From: Epiperipatus broadwayi
Taxonomy: Eukaryota; Onychophora; Udeonychophora; Euonychophora; Peripatidae
Direction: 5' to 3'
NCBI GenBank assembly: GCA_028023455.1
Contig: JAQFVV010012544.1
Coordinates: forward strand, 868,001 to 932,000
Length of the DNA stretch: 64,000 nucleotides
Shown piece after piece: positions 22,625 through 33,586 of this stretch (within the stretch, counting starts at the first letter, position 1; every line of letters starts with the position of its first letter). A program made the translations under genes and the position numbers. Below the pieces are notes generated by a model. The model did no database searches. It was given only the letters and a program-made list of their open reading frames with translations, and was not told where the DNA came from.

Positions 22625-25134
22625 AATTACAATATATATATATTAATAAAGTGTAATTTATATAAGACTTATATATAACAGTGAATAAGTTAATGAATTT
22701 TTAAATGAAACCAAAATATCTCCTTTTATTTCTATAGCAATGCTTTTACAATGATTACCATAGATTTATACCACATTTAACTTATATTCCACATCATGTA
22801 TGATCATCTCAGGAAATTTTGAATATTAATAGAATAAAAATATTTTAAAATGTTTTTTACATGATGGACCTGAGAATGAAAGTGTTTTGCATCAATGTAA
22901 AATGAACTATTTTACTTCTTACAATTTTTGGATTTTTATAAATATTTTTTTAGCAATGACCTTAAAAACTGATCCTAGAATAGCTATTATTTAATGACTA
23001 TTTACTTTTCTCTGAATAAATAATGAGTGACTACCCTTAACTGTAAAGAAATTCTGATAAATTTCACTTTAGCTTTAATTCAATAAATTTTATGTGTCAG
23101 TTGAATTTGCAAATTAGTAATTATATGTAATGTCAGCCATTCCATAAGTGCTACGATATTGCAACACTCTCAGAAAATGTTACAAAAATTAATTATTAAA
23201 TAATTGTTCAATATTTTGCAAAATTATTGTATAAATGCAACTAATTTCATCATTGTTAAAATAATTATTTTAACGTATGCTTGAAATTATATTCAAAATG
23301 GCTGTTAATTATAGCAATATCAGAAATATCATATTTGATGAATTTCATCTGGTTTCATTGAGATTTGTTTTGTTCTTATCAATGTGCAAAATTAGCACCA
23401 CTGGAGCAGCTTATGGCAGTAACATCATTAATTATTTGAAAATAATATGTTTATCTGTTCTGGTTTCTCTTAAAAGTGAAGAAATTTTTATTTTCATTTA
23501 GGATACGCAATAACATTCTGATTTTTTTTTTCTGGCAATTAACATTTCCATATTAACATTTAAGTATTTATTACAGAATAATATAACAAAAGAAATATTA
23601 TTTCAAATATGTATCATGATTGAATATATTTAAAAACATTACATTTTCACAATTGATATTACAGAAAACAACTGAAATAAAAACTAAAGCTCAATCTACT
23701 CTAGATATTATAATTTGTCAAACAGTAATTAGTAAAAACAAAAAATTCATTAGATCTTTTAACAATGTTTGGTGAGGACCAATAAAATGGTTGTGTGGTT
23801 GCAAAATTTAAAATGCTCTGTTTTGTATTTATTGCTTACTTTTTGGCAGTGATGCTGTACCCATGTTTAAAAATATCACGGGAAGCCTCTGATTCTATTA
23901 TATGTAAAATGCCACATTCCAATAACATCATTTAGGCTATTTCTATTAGATTGATTTGAGAAATAAGTTTTATTACTACAACTCTAGCTATGAGGTTTAC
24001 TTCTTAATTTAGAAGATTTTTTTTTTTCAGTCATGATTAACTTTCTTATTATTTCACTTGATAAATATGTATAATCTATTCATGTGTGTGCGCACATGCT
24101 AAATAAAAAATAATCAGTATAATGTAAAAAAACAAGTCCAACCCAAAAATGTGATATTTTTTTTATTATTTGTTGATATACAATTTTTTTGAATTTTTAT
24201 TTTTAATTATTTATTCAGTAATAACATTTATCTTTCAATGGCTTTGTTGTTTGTGAGTAAAGTCATTCGCAAATGTAGCTGAGTGATTAAATTATTTGAT
24301 GAAAACAAATCAATTATCTCACTTGTCAGTTTGTGTTATGGTTGAATGATAGTTTATGCAATATATCAAGGATAGATTCATTACTGTTTTCAATCTGGTT
24401 TTTATAGTGGTAACTCACTTGAATGCTTCAACAAACTGCTGGTCGTTCCATCAATATTTTTCTAAAAATCCATACCCTGTCTTCCTAACTGTTTTCATAA
24501 AGTACTAGCCAACATTGATTCCAACTTTGTTTTTCACTTTTGTTCTTGATAAAACGACATTTTGATCGATATAATATTTCTAAAATTATTACAAAATCAT
24601 TATTTATTAAATAAAACATTTATTTTGAATAATTATTTCATTGGATTTCTTATTGATTATAAAAAATTTTCACTTGGTTTAAAAAAAGTCGAAGAGATAT
24701 TTTTATAATCATATAAATATATACCTGAATCATTACCTGTTTTTAAATTGTGTAATTGAATTTTTGAAATCAAAGCTTACCAGTGTTTGATGACAAATGT
24801 GACTTATTTTGATTCTTTAAATCTCTCAAATACTTTAAATTAGAAAGCATTGTTGAATAATTGTATCCCATCGAATCGTAACTAAAATGAATCTTGTTTT
24901 TTTTTTTAAAAAATAATGACTTTACTCATCATCAATTTATATGATTTAAAACAAATAATTCATCGACACATAAAGATTGAAGCTTTTTAATAATGATGCT
25001 TAGTTTTAGTATTTATGTTTTATTCAACAAAACTATTAGTGCTCAAACGTCACATAATTCCTCTAGAAATCACCTACAAGATCTTTCTATTATTTATCTT
25101 GTAGTTCATGTTAAGTTTTCATGTACAGAATTTA
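22625..25134. other. AT-rich, nothing recognised
   Basis: The open frame at 23277-23501 has no recognisable domain. No RNA gene or structured repeat that I can support. Confidence 0.45.
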
Positions 25135-25330
25135 TTTTTATTATTACATTTTCATTTACCATTGTCAAAATCCCTCCACTCACAACGTTGACGCCATCCA
25201 TTTAAGATAAATACAATAATGATATTACTAATCATTATCGAAACTAGAGATTATCTCTAGCACAGATATACTTTAAATCACAGTTAACTGATAAGTGCTG
25301 GTTCAGCATGAAATGCATCTTGGGGGTCAT
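25135..25330 (+). repeat. Dispersed repeat, copy 1
   Basis: The segment around 25150-25285 (ACCATTGTCAAA, ATAAATACAATAATGAT and ATTATCTCTAGCACA blocks) matches 56783-56945 in the same orientation. The end (about 25288-25325, GATAAGTGCTGGTTCAGCA) matches the right arm of the fold-back at 58385-58403. The family is not recognised. Confidence 0.6.
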
Positions 25331-25963
25331 TTGTCTTGTATTGTACCTTTATTTATATGAATTTAAAAAGAATGGGGAAGTTTGAAGGTGTTTATTATGT
25401 ATATATAAATAAATATTTTTATTAACTCCATACATCTTTTAAATTATCTAAATTCCGCTGTTATACATCATAAATTTATTTTTATAACGATGTTTTTTTA
25501 TATAAATGATAACATACATAATTAATAATTATTCTGTAATAAAATTTAATTGAAAAATTCAAGAAAAAAATGATATTTTATTTAAAAATCCTGGAATTGT
25601 TATTCCATTAACATAATCATTTTAACTTTCAGATCATGAGCAACTTTTAAGTTTTCAATAAAGTGCTAACTCACAGATGTATATGTTAATACTAATATAA
25701 TCTCTTTAAGTGTAGAAGAGGTAAATTCTAAAAAAGTATCTTGTGAAGTGAATACAATAATTCTATTCCATTAACAATATTGATATTTAATAGCTGAGAA
25801 TCAATACAGAAATTTTTAGCTCTTAAGTCTCACCTTAAACTTCAACCATGTATCTGAAAAAATGTGAAATTAATGTTTTTCTTTTATAAAATAAAATAAA
25901 AACATTTACAACTAATATAATAAAATCAGCATTTATTATTTATAATTTAATTATCATAATTAC
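25331..25963. other. AT-rich, nothing recognised
   Basis: No supported feature. Confidence 0.5.
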
Positions 25964-25978
25964 GTGCAACCATTATTA

Positions 25979-26250
25979 ATCCACTGCAGCACGAATGCCT
26001 CTCCAAGTTCAATTCATCTCCAATTTGTAGTCTCTCTTCTCCACATCACCCCTGCACACTTTCTTATTTCATTTATCCATCTCACATGTGGTCTCTTTCT
26101 AGGTCTTTTGCAATCTCTTGGAATCCTGTTTAAGATTTTAACTGTCCATCTATTATACTCTTTTCTAGCAAAATGTCCAGCACAACTCCACTTCGGTCTT
26201 TTAATTCTCTCAATAATACCAGTAATATCTGTTTGTTCTCTTACTCATGT
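25979..26250 (-). pseudogene. LINE ORF2 C-terminal fragment
   Basis: The minus-strand translation gives a tail typical of many animal non-LTR retrotransposon reverse transcriptases: RPKWSCAGHFARKEYNRW (family form KWrWAGHvaRxxdnRW), then RPRKRPHVRWINEIRK (RgRPxxRWxDdI) and finally ELGEAFVLQW (EEAYVQQW). Only this C-terminal stretch of about 85 residues remains; the endonuclease and RT domains are absent. It is interrupted by a stop near the end. The open frame on the + strand here (25964-26263) is a shadow of this fragment. The clade is not assigned. Confidence 0.7.
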
Positions 26251-26362
26251 ATTTCATTTTTGATCTCTTCATGCTAGTGCTAACATACATCTTTAACTTA
26301 ATAACATTATCATTTTCTATAGTTAAATAAATAGAAATATTTATTAAAATGATGTCCTTAAA

Positions 26363-26465
26363 CTGAAATTTTTCATATGTCAAATGCATTGACTGGAAGT
26401 GAACCCGGGCCAGCTGCTTGGAAGACAGCTATGCTAACCACTAGGCCACCAACGCTGAAATTTTT
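26363..26465 (-). mobile_element. tRNA-Gly-like SINE, with TSD
   Basis: Body 26374-26454 on the minus strand, same family as 8045-8161: GCGTTGGTGGCCTAGTGGTT head, TCC at the anticodon position, B-box-like GGTTCAC, and a 3' end TTGACATATG. An 11-bp direct repeat CTGAAATTTTT flanks it at 26363-26373 and 26455-26465. Confidence 0.85.
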
Positions 26466-27787
26466 GAGATGAATTTACTTTTGTCTTTATTTTTGATTTG
26501 ATTTTTTTAGATTAAAACCAATATTTATTTTTAAGGCTTAATTTTTAAATATTCTACCCATGTCTAGAATAGTTTAATTATAATGAATTTAATTATATAC
26601 ATGTATGTTTATTTGATTATTTTCACAGATAAAAGAGATGCAGTGATCCCACACTACATGGATACCAGTTCTGATATGTCAGCCTTATAGAGCCAACCTC
26701 AAAGGGATGAACAATACCAACAGAATGGAATGCTACTTTCTCATACATTAACCCATCAGTGCAGTTAGTGGCTCTGCTATATATCTATCAGACCTAAGAC
26801 ACCCACATTACCAATCCAGCCTTGATGGAAGAAGCCAATAACAGCAATGGAATTGAGCCAACATTAACAAAATGTATTATAATATTCAACTGTATAAATT
26901 TTGTTATGTCAATAGAATATTTTTAAAATAAAAGATATTTGCTTACAATCTTTTAATAGAAATTCCATTAAAAGTTTTTCCTGTTAATAAAAGTTAAAAA
27001 GAATAAAACAATAAATCCAATTAATAGTAGTCAATAGTAAACTTATATACTATTTCAAACAGTTTTAAAAACAAATAAAAAAAATTGTTTAAAATTAACA
27101 TGAATTTATAATGCATACTTGTATTATAATTTTTGTCTATTTTTAAAATTATATTCTGCAATATAATATTTTAATAATACATTATCAGAATAATACAATG
27201 TATTTTCAAATCATATCAATTAAGTATTGTATACATAAAATCACTTTATTAATGTTGAAAGGTATATGTGGCAATCTAGCAACAAAAGTGTCTGATTAAG
27301 CTTTAATCCTGGAAATTTTAATTTTCAAGTCCAGTCCATCTATCACTGGATTCAGGTATACAGGGCATTAAGTATGATTGTGGTTCTTAATAATAAATAA
27401 TATTGTAATTGTCAAAATGTTAGCTTAACTGGTACTAAAGTGATATTTTTTTAAAAATATAAACAGAATATTTATGTCTGTTTTAAAATATTTAGGAAAT
27501 AGGATTATGAAATTAGACTATAACTGTATATGATTAAATAGGAATAAACAAATTTAATAACATTTATATATGGTTATTGCATTCTCTATAAGTTTTCAAA
27601 TATATATACCAAATCTAATTCTATTTCAGGGTTTTAAAATATTTAAGTATGATAAATAAAGCTTAAATTTTTATTATTCATTTATAAAATCTTTATCATT
27701 GATAAAGCTAAATAACAAAGAGTAATTTATTTTATCTTAAGGAAAACTGAGCATTAATAGTTAAATTATAAATGCTAGTATTAGTAC
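26466..27787. other. AT-rich with one exon-like patch
   Basis: About 26630-26930 is less A+T-rich. It follows a TTTTCACAG acceptor-like site and ends near AATAAAAG, a polyadenylation-like signal. This would fit a terminal noncoding exon, but there is no open frame or other support, and it could equally be an old repeat. The rest is unassigned. Confidence 0.25.
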
Positions 27788-27996
27788 TACATATCAATAA
27801 CATTATTTCTAAAATCAGTGTGCCTTTAAATGAACATATCTGAATTTTATCTTTCATATTTTTGCATTCATCATTTAATCAGTAATTTATGGTTACATGT
27901 TGATTTTAGAAATAATGTTATTGATATGTAGTGCTGAATTTTATCTTTCATATTTTTGCATTCATCATTTAATCAGTAATTTATGGTTACATGTTA
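27788..27996. repeat. Mixed direct and inverted duplication
   Basis: A segment of about 63 bp (from ATCTGAATTTTATCTTTCAT, about 27838-27901) recurs directly at about 27935-27996. Between the copies, 27901-27930 is an inverted copy of 27790-27820 (TATCAATAACATTATTTC type). The order is A - B - inverted A - B. Confidence 0.8.
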
Positions 27997-28492
27997 TCAT
28001 AATTTAGTAAATATAAAATCAATTTATTTGCACGCATAAAAAATAAATAAGAAATAAAAAATAATAATTATCATAATAATAAAATTAAGTTCTCATTACA
28101 TTTCATATCTATATATTTACAACAACTTTTAAATATAAGAGATTTATTCCAATTTATACTGTTCTAAAACAAAATGTATCTAGACATCTTGTGGAATAAT
28201 CAATTCATTAAAGGTTGTTAGGCAAGTATTAAATAAAACTTAAGTATTAACTAATTATTAAATGACTAAGATAAACAATGTTTTATCTGAGCTTTCTTTA
28301 TTAGTGTACATTCAGTCTCTTAAAATGGATATTTTTAGTATATATGTATATTTTATTTTCAGTAGTTGTGGAGGGACCATACTACCACCAGTTATTGGCA
28401 CTGTGCCACCATCATCAACCAGCCTGAAGCTTGCAAATGATAAATTTCTATAGGAAATTAGCCAAAATCCCCCCCCCAAAAAAAATGCTCAA

Positions 28493-28870
28493 ACAATACA
28501 AATACATCAAATCCATCAAAAATACAAATTACAAAAAAAAAAAAAAACAAAGAAAAACCTATAAAATTTAAATTAAAAAAAAAAACAGAAATCGATCAAA
28601 ATAAGCAAAACACAGACCCCCCAACCACCACAACTAGCTAATTTTATCAAATTCTTCACTGAAATTGAAAAGTAAAAGTGCCCGAGGCAATACAAATGCA
28701 ACAAATCCATCGAAAATACAAATTACAAATAAAAAATAAAGAAAATCCTATAAAATTCAAATTAAAAAAAAAACAGAAATCGGTGAAAATTCACAAAGTA
28801 AGAAACATGGAGGAGAGAAAGCAGGAAATCCAAAAACATCAAATTATTTACCTTTCAACATTTGTAAATA
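28493..28870 (+). repeat. A-rich tandem duplication (two units)
   Basis: Unit near 28493-28615 recurs near 28688-28800: CAATACAAAT, AAATCCATC, AAATACAAATTACAAA, CCTATAAAATT and ACAGAAATCG in the same order. The 67-residue Lys-rich open frame here (28678-28881) is a by-product of this A-rich sequence. Confidence 0.7.
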
Positions 28871-29109
28871 TGCATCTATGATTATATTCAAAAGCAATTA
28901 CTTGTTCTCTGGATTTCAATTATGGCATATCTAAATTCATCAATAATATTTAAATAATTAAAAAGCAATACACAAAAAATAGTAACCAACATAAAAAAGC
29001 AATACACAAAATAATTACTAAAGTCCTTCCAGTCATTTTTAGTAGGCACTTGAATGTTTTCAGCACAAAAATCCATTAAAAAGAACATTATTTTGATTTA
29101 GAGTTCACA

Positions 29110-29350
29110 TTTTAAATAGTAACAGAAGATTGATTGAGTAACGATGGTTATTTAGTTTAAAAAAATACAGCAAAAATGGCAGAATTTTGAAGCTTTTAAC
29201 ACACTTGAATAGTAACAGAATATTAAGTAATGATGGTTATTTGGTTTAAAAAAATAGCAAAGATAGCAGAATTTTGAAGCATTTTGGAACAGATTTTAAC
29301 ACACTTAAATAGTAAGAGAAGATTAAGTAACAGTGGTTACAGCAAAGATG
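29110..29350 (+). repeat. Tandem repeat of about 95 bp, three units
   Basis: Units begin near 29116, 29209 and 29309. Each has AATAGTAA(C/G)AGAA, GATTAAGTAA-type, TGGTTA and AGCAAAGATGGCAGAA-type blocks. They have diverged by indels. Confidence 0.7.
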
Positions 29351-30197
29351 GCAGAAGCTAGCATATTATAATTTAGCAATTGTAAAATTTAGACTGATGG
29401 TATATTAATTGCTTGCAATATTGCATCAAATGGATCTTCACCATGATGTAAAAAAAAAATTAATATTACAGAAAAGATGCTACTTAAATTTCAGCTGCTA
29501 CTGATATTTCAGTGCAGGATTTTTAAATATTGCCTGAAAGTTTGTGCATATTTAATGTATTCTTCTGCATCAGAAAATAATCCATATTAATCCTGTCAAA
29601 AAATAAAAATAATCCCAACAACTTGTATTTCTAGCAGTACAAAATAATTAACACATCATATTAAAACTAAGGAGGTATTTCAAAAGTCTACTTCAGTTAC
29701 ATTTTGATTAAATTTGTTGGCTTTGGAAATTATATTTTTCATGTAAAATGTCTATTACATCATATTTCATTTTGAAAGTACAAACAGTGATTTAATATAT
29801 TATGGTGTAATTATATTTAATTGGTATATGTGTATGGATTTAATTCAGTATTTTCCGAAGAATCTCATATAGCATACATATATGATGAAATGTTTAGGAT
29901 ACTATTAACCAGTTTCTATTTCTAGCTTCAATATATAATTTTACAAATAATTTGACTGACTAGCTAAACTTTCACATTTGATTATAAAATTTAATCTGTT
30001 AAATAACTAGTTAAACCTCTACACCAAAAAATTGAAATATTTATATATTATCAGCTAATTTACTAAGCTATTATTTAAGGTAAACTATTGACATGTGTAA
30101 TTTTAGAAATGACATAATAAATTTGAAACTACTCATCAAATATGATAATACCATAATGTTCTGGTAAAATAATATTAAAGTTGTGAATAGATCTTGT
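29351..30197. other. AT-rich, nothing recognised
   Basis: No supported feature. Confidence 0.5.
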
Positions 30198-30755
30198 AAA
30201 ACAGGCAAAACTCTCTATACATATTGCCACTCACTGCAAGCCAGAGTAATCAATGGATGCCAGAAGGCTTGTGCATAAAATTCCCATCTACTGCCTACTC
30301 ATCCTATATCCACAGACTAGTTTCTGGCTTGTGACCTTCATTACTAAAATGTATAGGTACTGAACTGAGTTCAGATCTATATGACTATATAAGCTAATAA
30401 GCTTGGATTGAAAATATTAAAGTGTTTTCAATTTAAGATTCACAGTTTTGTAGTTAAGTGGAGATAAAGGGTGGCTGCTGGAGGGTTGCATTAGAGCCTA
30501 AGATCTAGGTGCATTGTTCTCAGATCCAAGGCTTCTCACTGACAAAGACCACAAGCCAGAAACTAGTCTGGGGATATTGGATGAGTAGACACTAGATGAG
30601 AATTTTATGCACAAGCCTTCTGGCATCCATTGATTACTCTCTGTCTTATAGTGAGTGGCAATACGATTGGAGAGTTTTGCTTGTTTTAATAATAGTTATA
30701 AGTAAGCATAAGAAATAGTGATCATATGATGTTTATTGACTTAATAGAGCTTTTA
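30198..30755 (+). mobile_element. Fold-back element, longest copy of its family
   Basis: Arms about 30198-30340 and 30537-30687 around a centre of about 200 bp. The right end continues to about 30755 with AGCATAAGAAATAGTGATCA, which is also present in the fragments at 55548-55660 and 62190-62330. The inner part of each arm carries a hammerhead-like core: plus CTGACAA (30539-30545), GAAAC (30559-30563), TA, GTC (30566-30568); minus GAAAC/GTC at 30315-30325. The centre shares a segment of about 100 bp with 10860-10951. No coding sequence. Confidence 0.7.
30530..30580 (+). ncRNA. Hammerhead-like motif with GUC cleavage triplet
   Basis: CTGACAA, stem/loop region, GAAAC, TA, GTC, then TGGGGATATTGG. 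Upstream CCAAGGCTTCTCA can pair with TGGGGATATTGG as helix I, with an internal loop. The G8 position is changed to A, which should inactivate it. The antisense arm copy at 30308-30345 keeps GAAAC-TA-GTC and a GG-CC helix II. Confidence 0.45.
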
Positions 30756-31139
30756 TTTAAAGTAAAATAATAATAATTATAAAACATTGATACTTGAAGT
30801 TATTTAAAATGTATATTAAACTTAAAGAATTTATTAGATAAATAGTTATAATATTTTTAATATTTTTTTATACATATACAAAAGCTTCATGGCAAAGCTA
30901 TAAAATCAGAGAACTGAATATCATTAAATAAACTTAAGGAAACTTTTTGTAGATGGATATGCTATCACAAAGCAATAAAAGATTAGTTAATAAATAGATA
31001 TTTGATTATTTTAGATAGAAAGGCAAATATAGAAATAAAATTGCTAAATTTTCACTAGAAATTAATTAGTTTCTGTACTGTATATCTTTCAGTATTTCCT
31101 AAAACAGCATTATGCAAGAATGCACCCAAAAATAACAAG

Positions 31140-32128
31140 AGTTATTCTCTAGTAACCATTTCTAGGGTAGTACATGTTTTTGCTTTTAGATATATCTTGC
31201 AGGGACCCTTCTATACAAATCTCCAAATGACATCATTGTGGGAAATTGTAGATATGTGTAGCACATTTTTTGTAAAGTATGTTTCAAGTATTTGTCAATT
31301 TTTATAATAGCTGACAAGTTGGAATAATATGAAATTGTTTTCTTTTAGGGGAAATGACAGGGAAGCAGTTGTAATGTTTTAAAAAGCTTACAAGCAAGTT
31401 TCTCTGGAAAATCACAAGTTTACATGTGGTTTAATAGAAGTGTTAAATTTACCACATCTCAAAAAAGTGTGGCAAGTAAAGTCAAATGTCAAAATGTTGC
31501 TGACTTTTTGAGATGGAAATAGCAATTCTCCACTCACATTTCATTCATAATGATCACACACTTAAAATCTACAAGTTCCAAAACTTTTGTGTGATGCAGC
31601 AAAATGTAAATATCCTGTTTTGTGGCAAAGTAAGAAGTGAATGTTTCATCATAGCAGTGTGGGTAATGCATAAATCATAAATGTAAACAGTTTTAAATTA
31701 AATTCAACATCACCCAGCTTATCCATCAGACACATTCACTCAATCTTCCTCTATGTGACTTCTTTTTAGTCTCTTGAATGAAAAAAGGTCACATTTTTTG
31801 GGATGGAGACTTAGAAGTAGTGAAAAAAAAATGACAGAGGCATCACATTTAAAGTGGTTCCAGACCACCTCAAAAAGTTAAAAACATGTTTAGATTGATG
31901 CATTGCATTAAATAAACTAATTTTTTTCTCATGTGTCATAGCATCAGCCAGCAAGCGAACCCGCTAACCCAGGACAACTGCTTGTAAAGCAGCTGTTGCT
32001 GACCTCTCGTTCACCAATGCTTGACAAAATAAACTATATTTTGAAAGTGATTCAATTTGCAACACCCCAAACAAAAGCACAATTTTTTATAACAAAATTC
32101 TGATTATTTTGGGTTTCCCCTCATATAT
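31140..32128 (+). pseudogene. mariner-family transposase remnant with nested SINE
   Basis: Mariner transposase landmarks appear in the family's order but across frames: an EIVFF-type N-terminal helix near 31335, KSNVKMLLTF (31477-31515; family SNVKxML), CDAAKCKYPVLWQSK (31587-31634; family LRDAvRrKrPeLW) and LPLCDFFL (31740-31769; family SPDLAPCDFFLFPK). These are followed by a KTCL-CIALNK stretch (31883-31919). After an inserted SINE the ending resumes with LYFESD (32034-32053; family GxYFEGD). The catalytic HDNAPAH box is not recognisable and many stops are present. The 3' end near 32110-32128 (GGGTTTCCCCTCATAT) matches the end of the 19.6 kb copy. Confidence 0.75.
31910..32036 (-). mobile_element. 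tRNA-derived SINE inserted in mariner remnant
   Basis: On the minus strand: TGTCAAGCATTGGTGAACGA head, hairpin CTGCTTTACAAGCAG, B-box-like GGGTTCGCTTGC, then GATGCTATGACAC and a poly-A tail (T run on +, about 31920). A 10-bp repeat AAATAAACTA flanks it (31910-31919 and 32027-32036). Removing it rejoins the mariner C-terminal frame, so it is younger than the mariner copy. Confidence 0.8.
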
Positions 32129-32940
32129 CATATAAAACATTGATTTCACTTATTTATTTCAAACTTGCATTTATTTTATATAAATCACATCGATTTTTAC
32201 AAAAAGTTTACTTACATTTTGACCATATTTTATGATCATAATCAAGGATTATATATTTTTTTTTAATTATGAGAGAAAATTAAATATAAATCCAAATATC
32301 ATGAAAATGAAAAAAAAAAAAATACAAAATATAATATTAAATAAATACATATATATTAATACATATTATATTACTACAATAAAAGTAATACTTTATCTTT
32401 CTCAAAAATAAAATTTGTTTTTTCCCTATTTTTTTAATCTGTTCTATATTTTATTGAACTTTTTTTTTTTTGTATTTATTTCTTTGTTTGGGTCAAATCT
32501 TTTAATCAATTTTTAACCAACTTTTATCAAAAAGATTTTCTTTAAATTTTGAACAGGTTTTTGGTATCGATGACAACACAATATTTCTTAGTTGTCCATC
32601 CCAACATTTTTGGTGGGACACATTTTATAATGCTTTTAAACTGATTTAGTAATTTTTAAATAATGCTTAATAGGTGGCACTGACTTTAACACACATAAGA
32701 CTTTTAGTCACATTAATAATATAAGAAAATTGTTTGTCTAATACTCATGGGAAAAAGAATAAAAAATGAAAAAAATTATCGCATCTACTGGAAATATAGT
32801 GATATTTTTTAGATTCTCATTTTTTTTTTTTTTTTAAAAAAATGAATATGAATAATTTTTCTCTTTATGATGAATGATTTTGAAAAACTGGAATAATATG
32901 CAAATAGATCTTTTAACAATAAGTTAGTTGTAAAATACTC
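32129..32940. other. AT-rich, nothing recognised
   Basis: Long A and T runs; no supported feature. Confidence 0.5.
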
Positions 32941-33071
32941 AAATACTAAAAAAATGGCATTGGTGGTCGAGAGGTCAGCGCGACTGCCTTGCACTAGCAG
33001 GCAGTTGCCTGGGTTGCGGGTTCGCGTCCCGGCCGATGCTATGACACTTAAAAAAAAAAATACTAAAAAAT
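32941..33071 (+). mobile_element. tRNA-derived SINE, with TSD
   Basis: Nearly identical to 7786-7896, including the CCGATGCTATGACACTT end and poly-A. A 14-base near-identical repeat (AAATACTAAAAAA plus A/T) flanks it at 32941-32954 and 33058-33071. Few differences from the 7.8 kb copy suggest fairly recent activity. The 109-residue frame on the minus strand through this site is derived from the SINE and its flanks. Confidence 0.85.
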
Positions 33072-33154
33072 AATAGATATAAATATTTTTTAAAAGAATG
33101 CTTTTATTTAATTTAATGATTAATGCCCTGAAGAGCAAAGGATATTTTTTTCTT

Positions 33155-33586
33155 GAATCACAATTTTGATTGTTATACGTAACTTTATATATATATATAT
33201 GTTTTGCGCAAAGATAATGAAGCTGTTAGCCATAAGTAATATTATCCAAAAGTTACTGCCAAGCGCTTTCAGGACAGTTTATAGTCCCATTCATGGACTA
33301 TAAACTGTGAAAGCGCTTGGCGGTAACTTTTGGATAATATTACTTATGTTTAACAGCTTCATTATATATGTCCGCAAAGCATATATATATATTGATTTCA
33401 AACGCTAATGAAGAAAAGCCTTAACTATGTAACTTTAAATAAAATTGATGGTATTCATAAATTAATTCTACCAATATTAGAGTATTTAATTTGATTACAT
33501 ACTGTCATTATTGAATTAAATAATTTATAAACAGCCCATGATTTTATTTAAAGTTACATATAGCAATCAAAATTATGGTTCAAAAA
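33155..33586. repeat. Nested fold-back centred on a hammerhead-like motif
   Basis: The inner palindrome has arms about 33188-33287 and 33295-33394 with a 7-bp spacer. Each arm contains GAAAG-CG-CTT (plus at 33309-33318; mirror near 33262-33270) next to ACTATAAACT. The axis lies within the expected hammerhead core region, so the upstream core is lost or altered. A second inverted repeat encloses the region: 33155-33190 against about 33548-33585 (GATTGTTATACGTAACTTTA type). Confidence 0.65.

Noticed and set aside
25964-26263. 99-residue + strand open frame
   Set aside because: It is the shadow of the LINE fragment read on the minus strand, which has the recognisable family motifs.
28340-28453. 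Possible coding exon after a TTTTCAG acceptor
   Set aside because: Short Pro/Ser/Thr-rich frame, no domain, no donor or neighbouring exon; could be chance.
28678-28881. Lys-rich 67-residue open frame
   Set aside because: It follows from an A-rich tandem repeat.
7786-33057. tRNA genes at the tRNA-like heads (7.8, 8.05, 26.4, 31.9, 32.96 kb)
   Set aside because: They are flanked by TSDs, have non-tRNA 3' extensions, lack acceptor-stem pairing and recur as copies; they are SINEs.
32809-33138. 109-residue minus-strand open frame
   Set aside because: The middle is antisense SINE and the ends are A/T runs.
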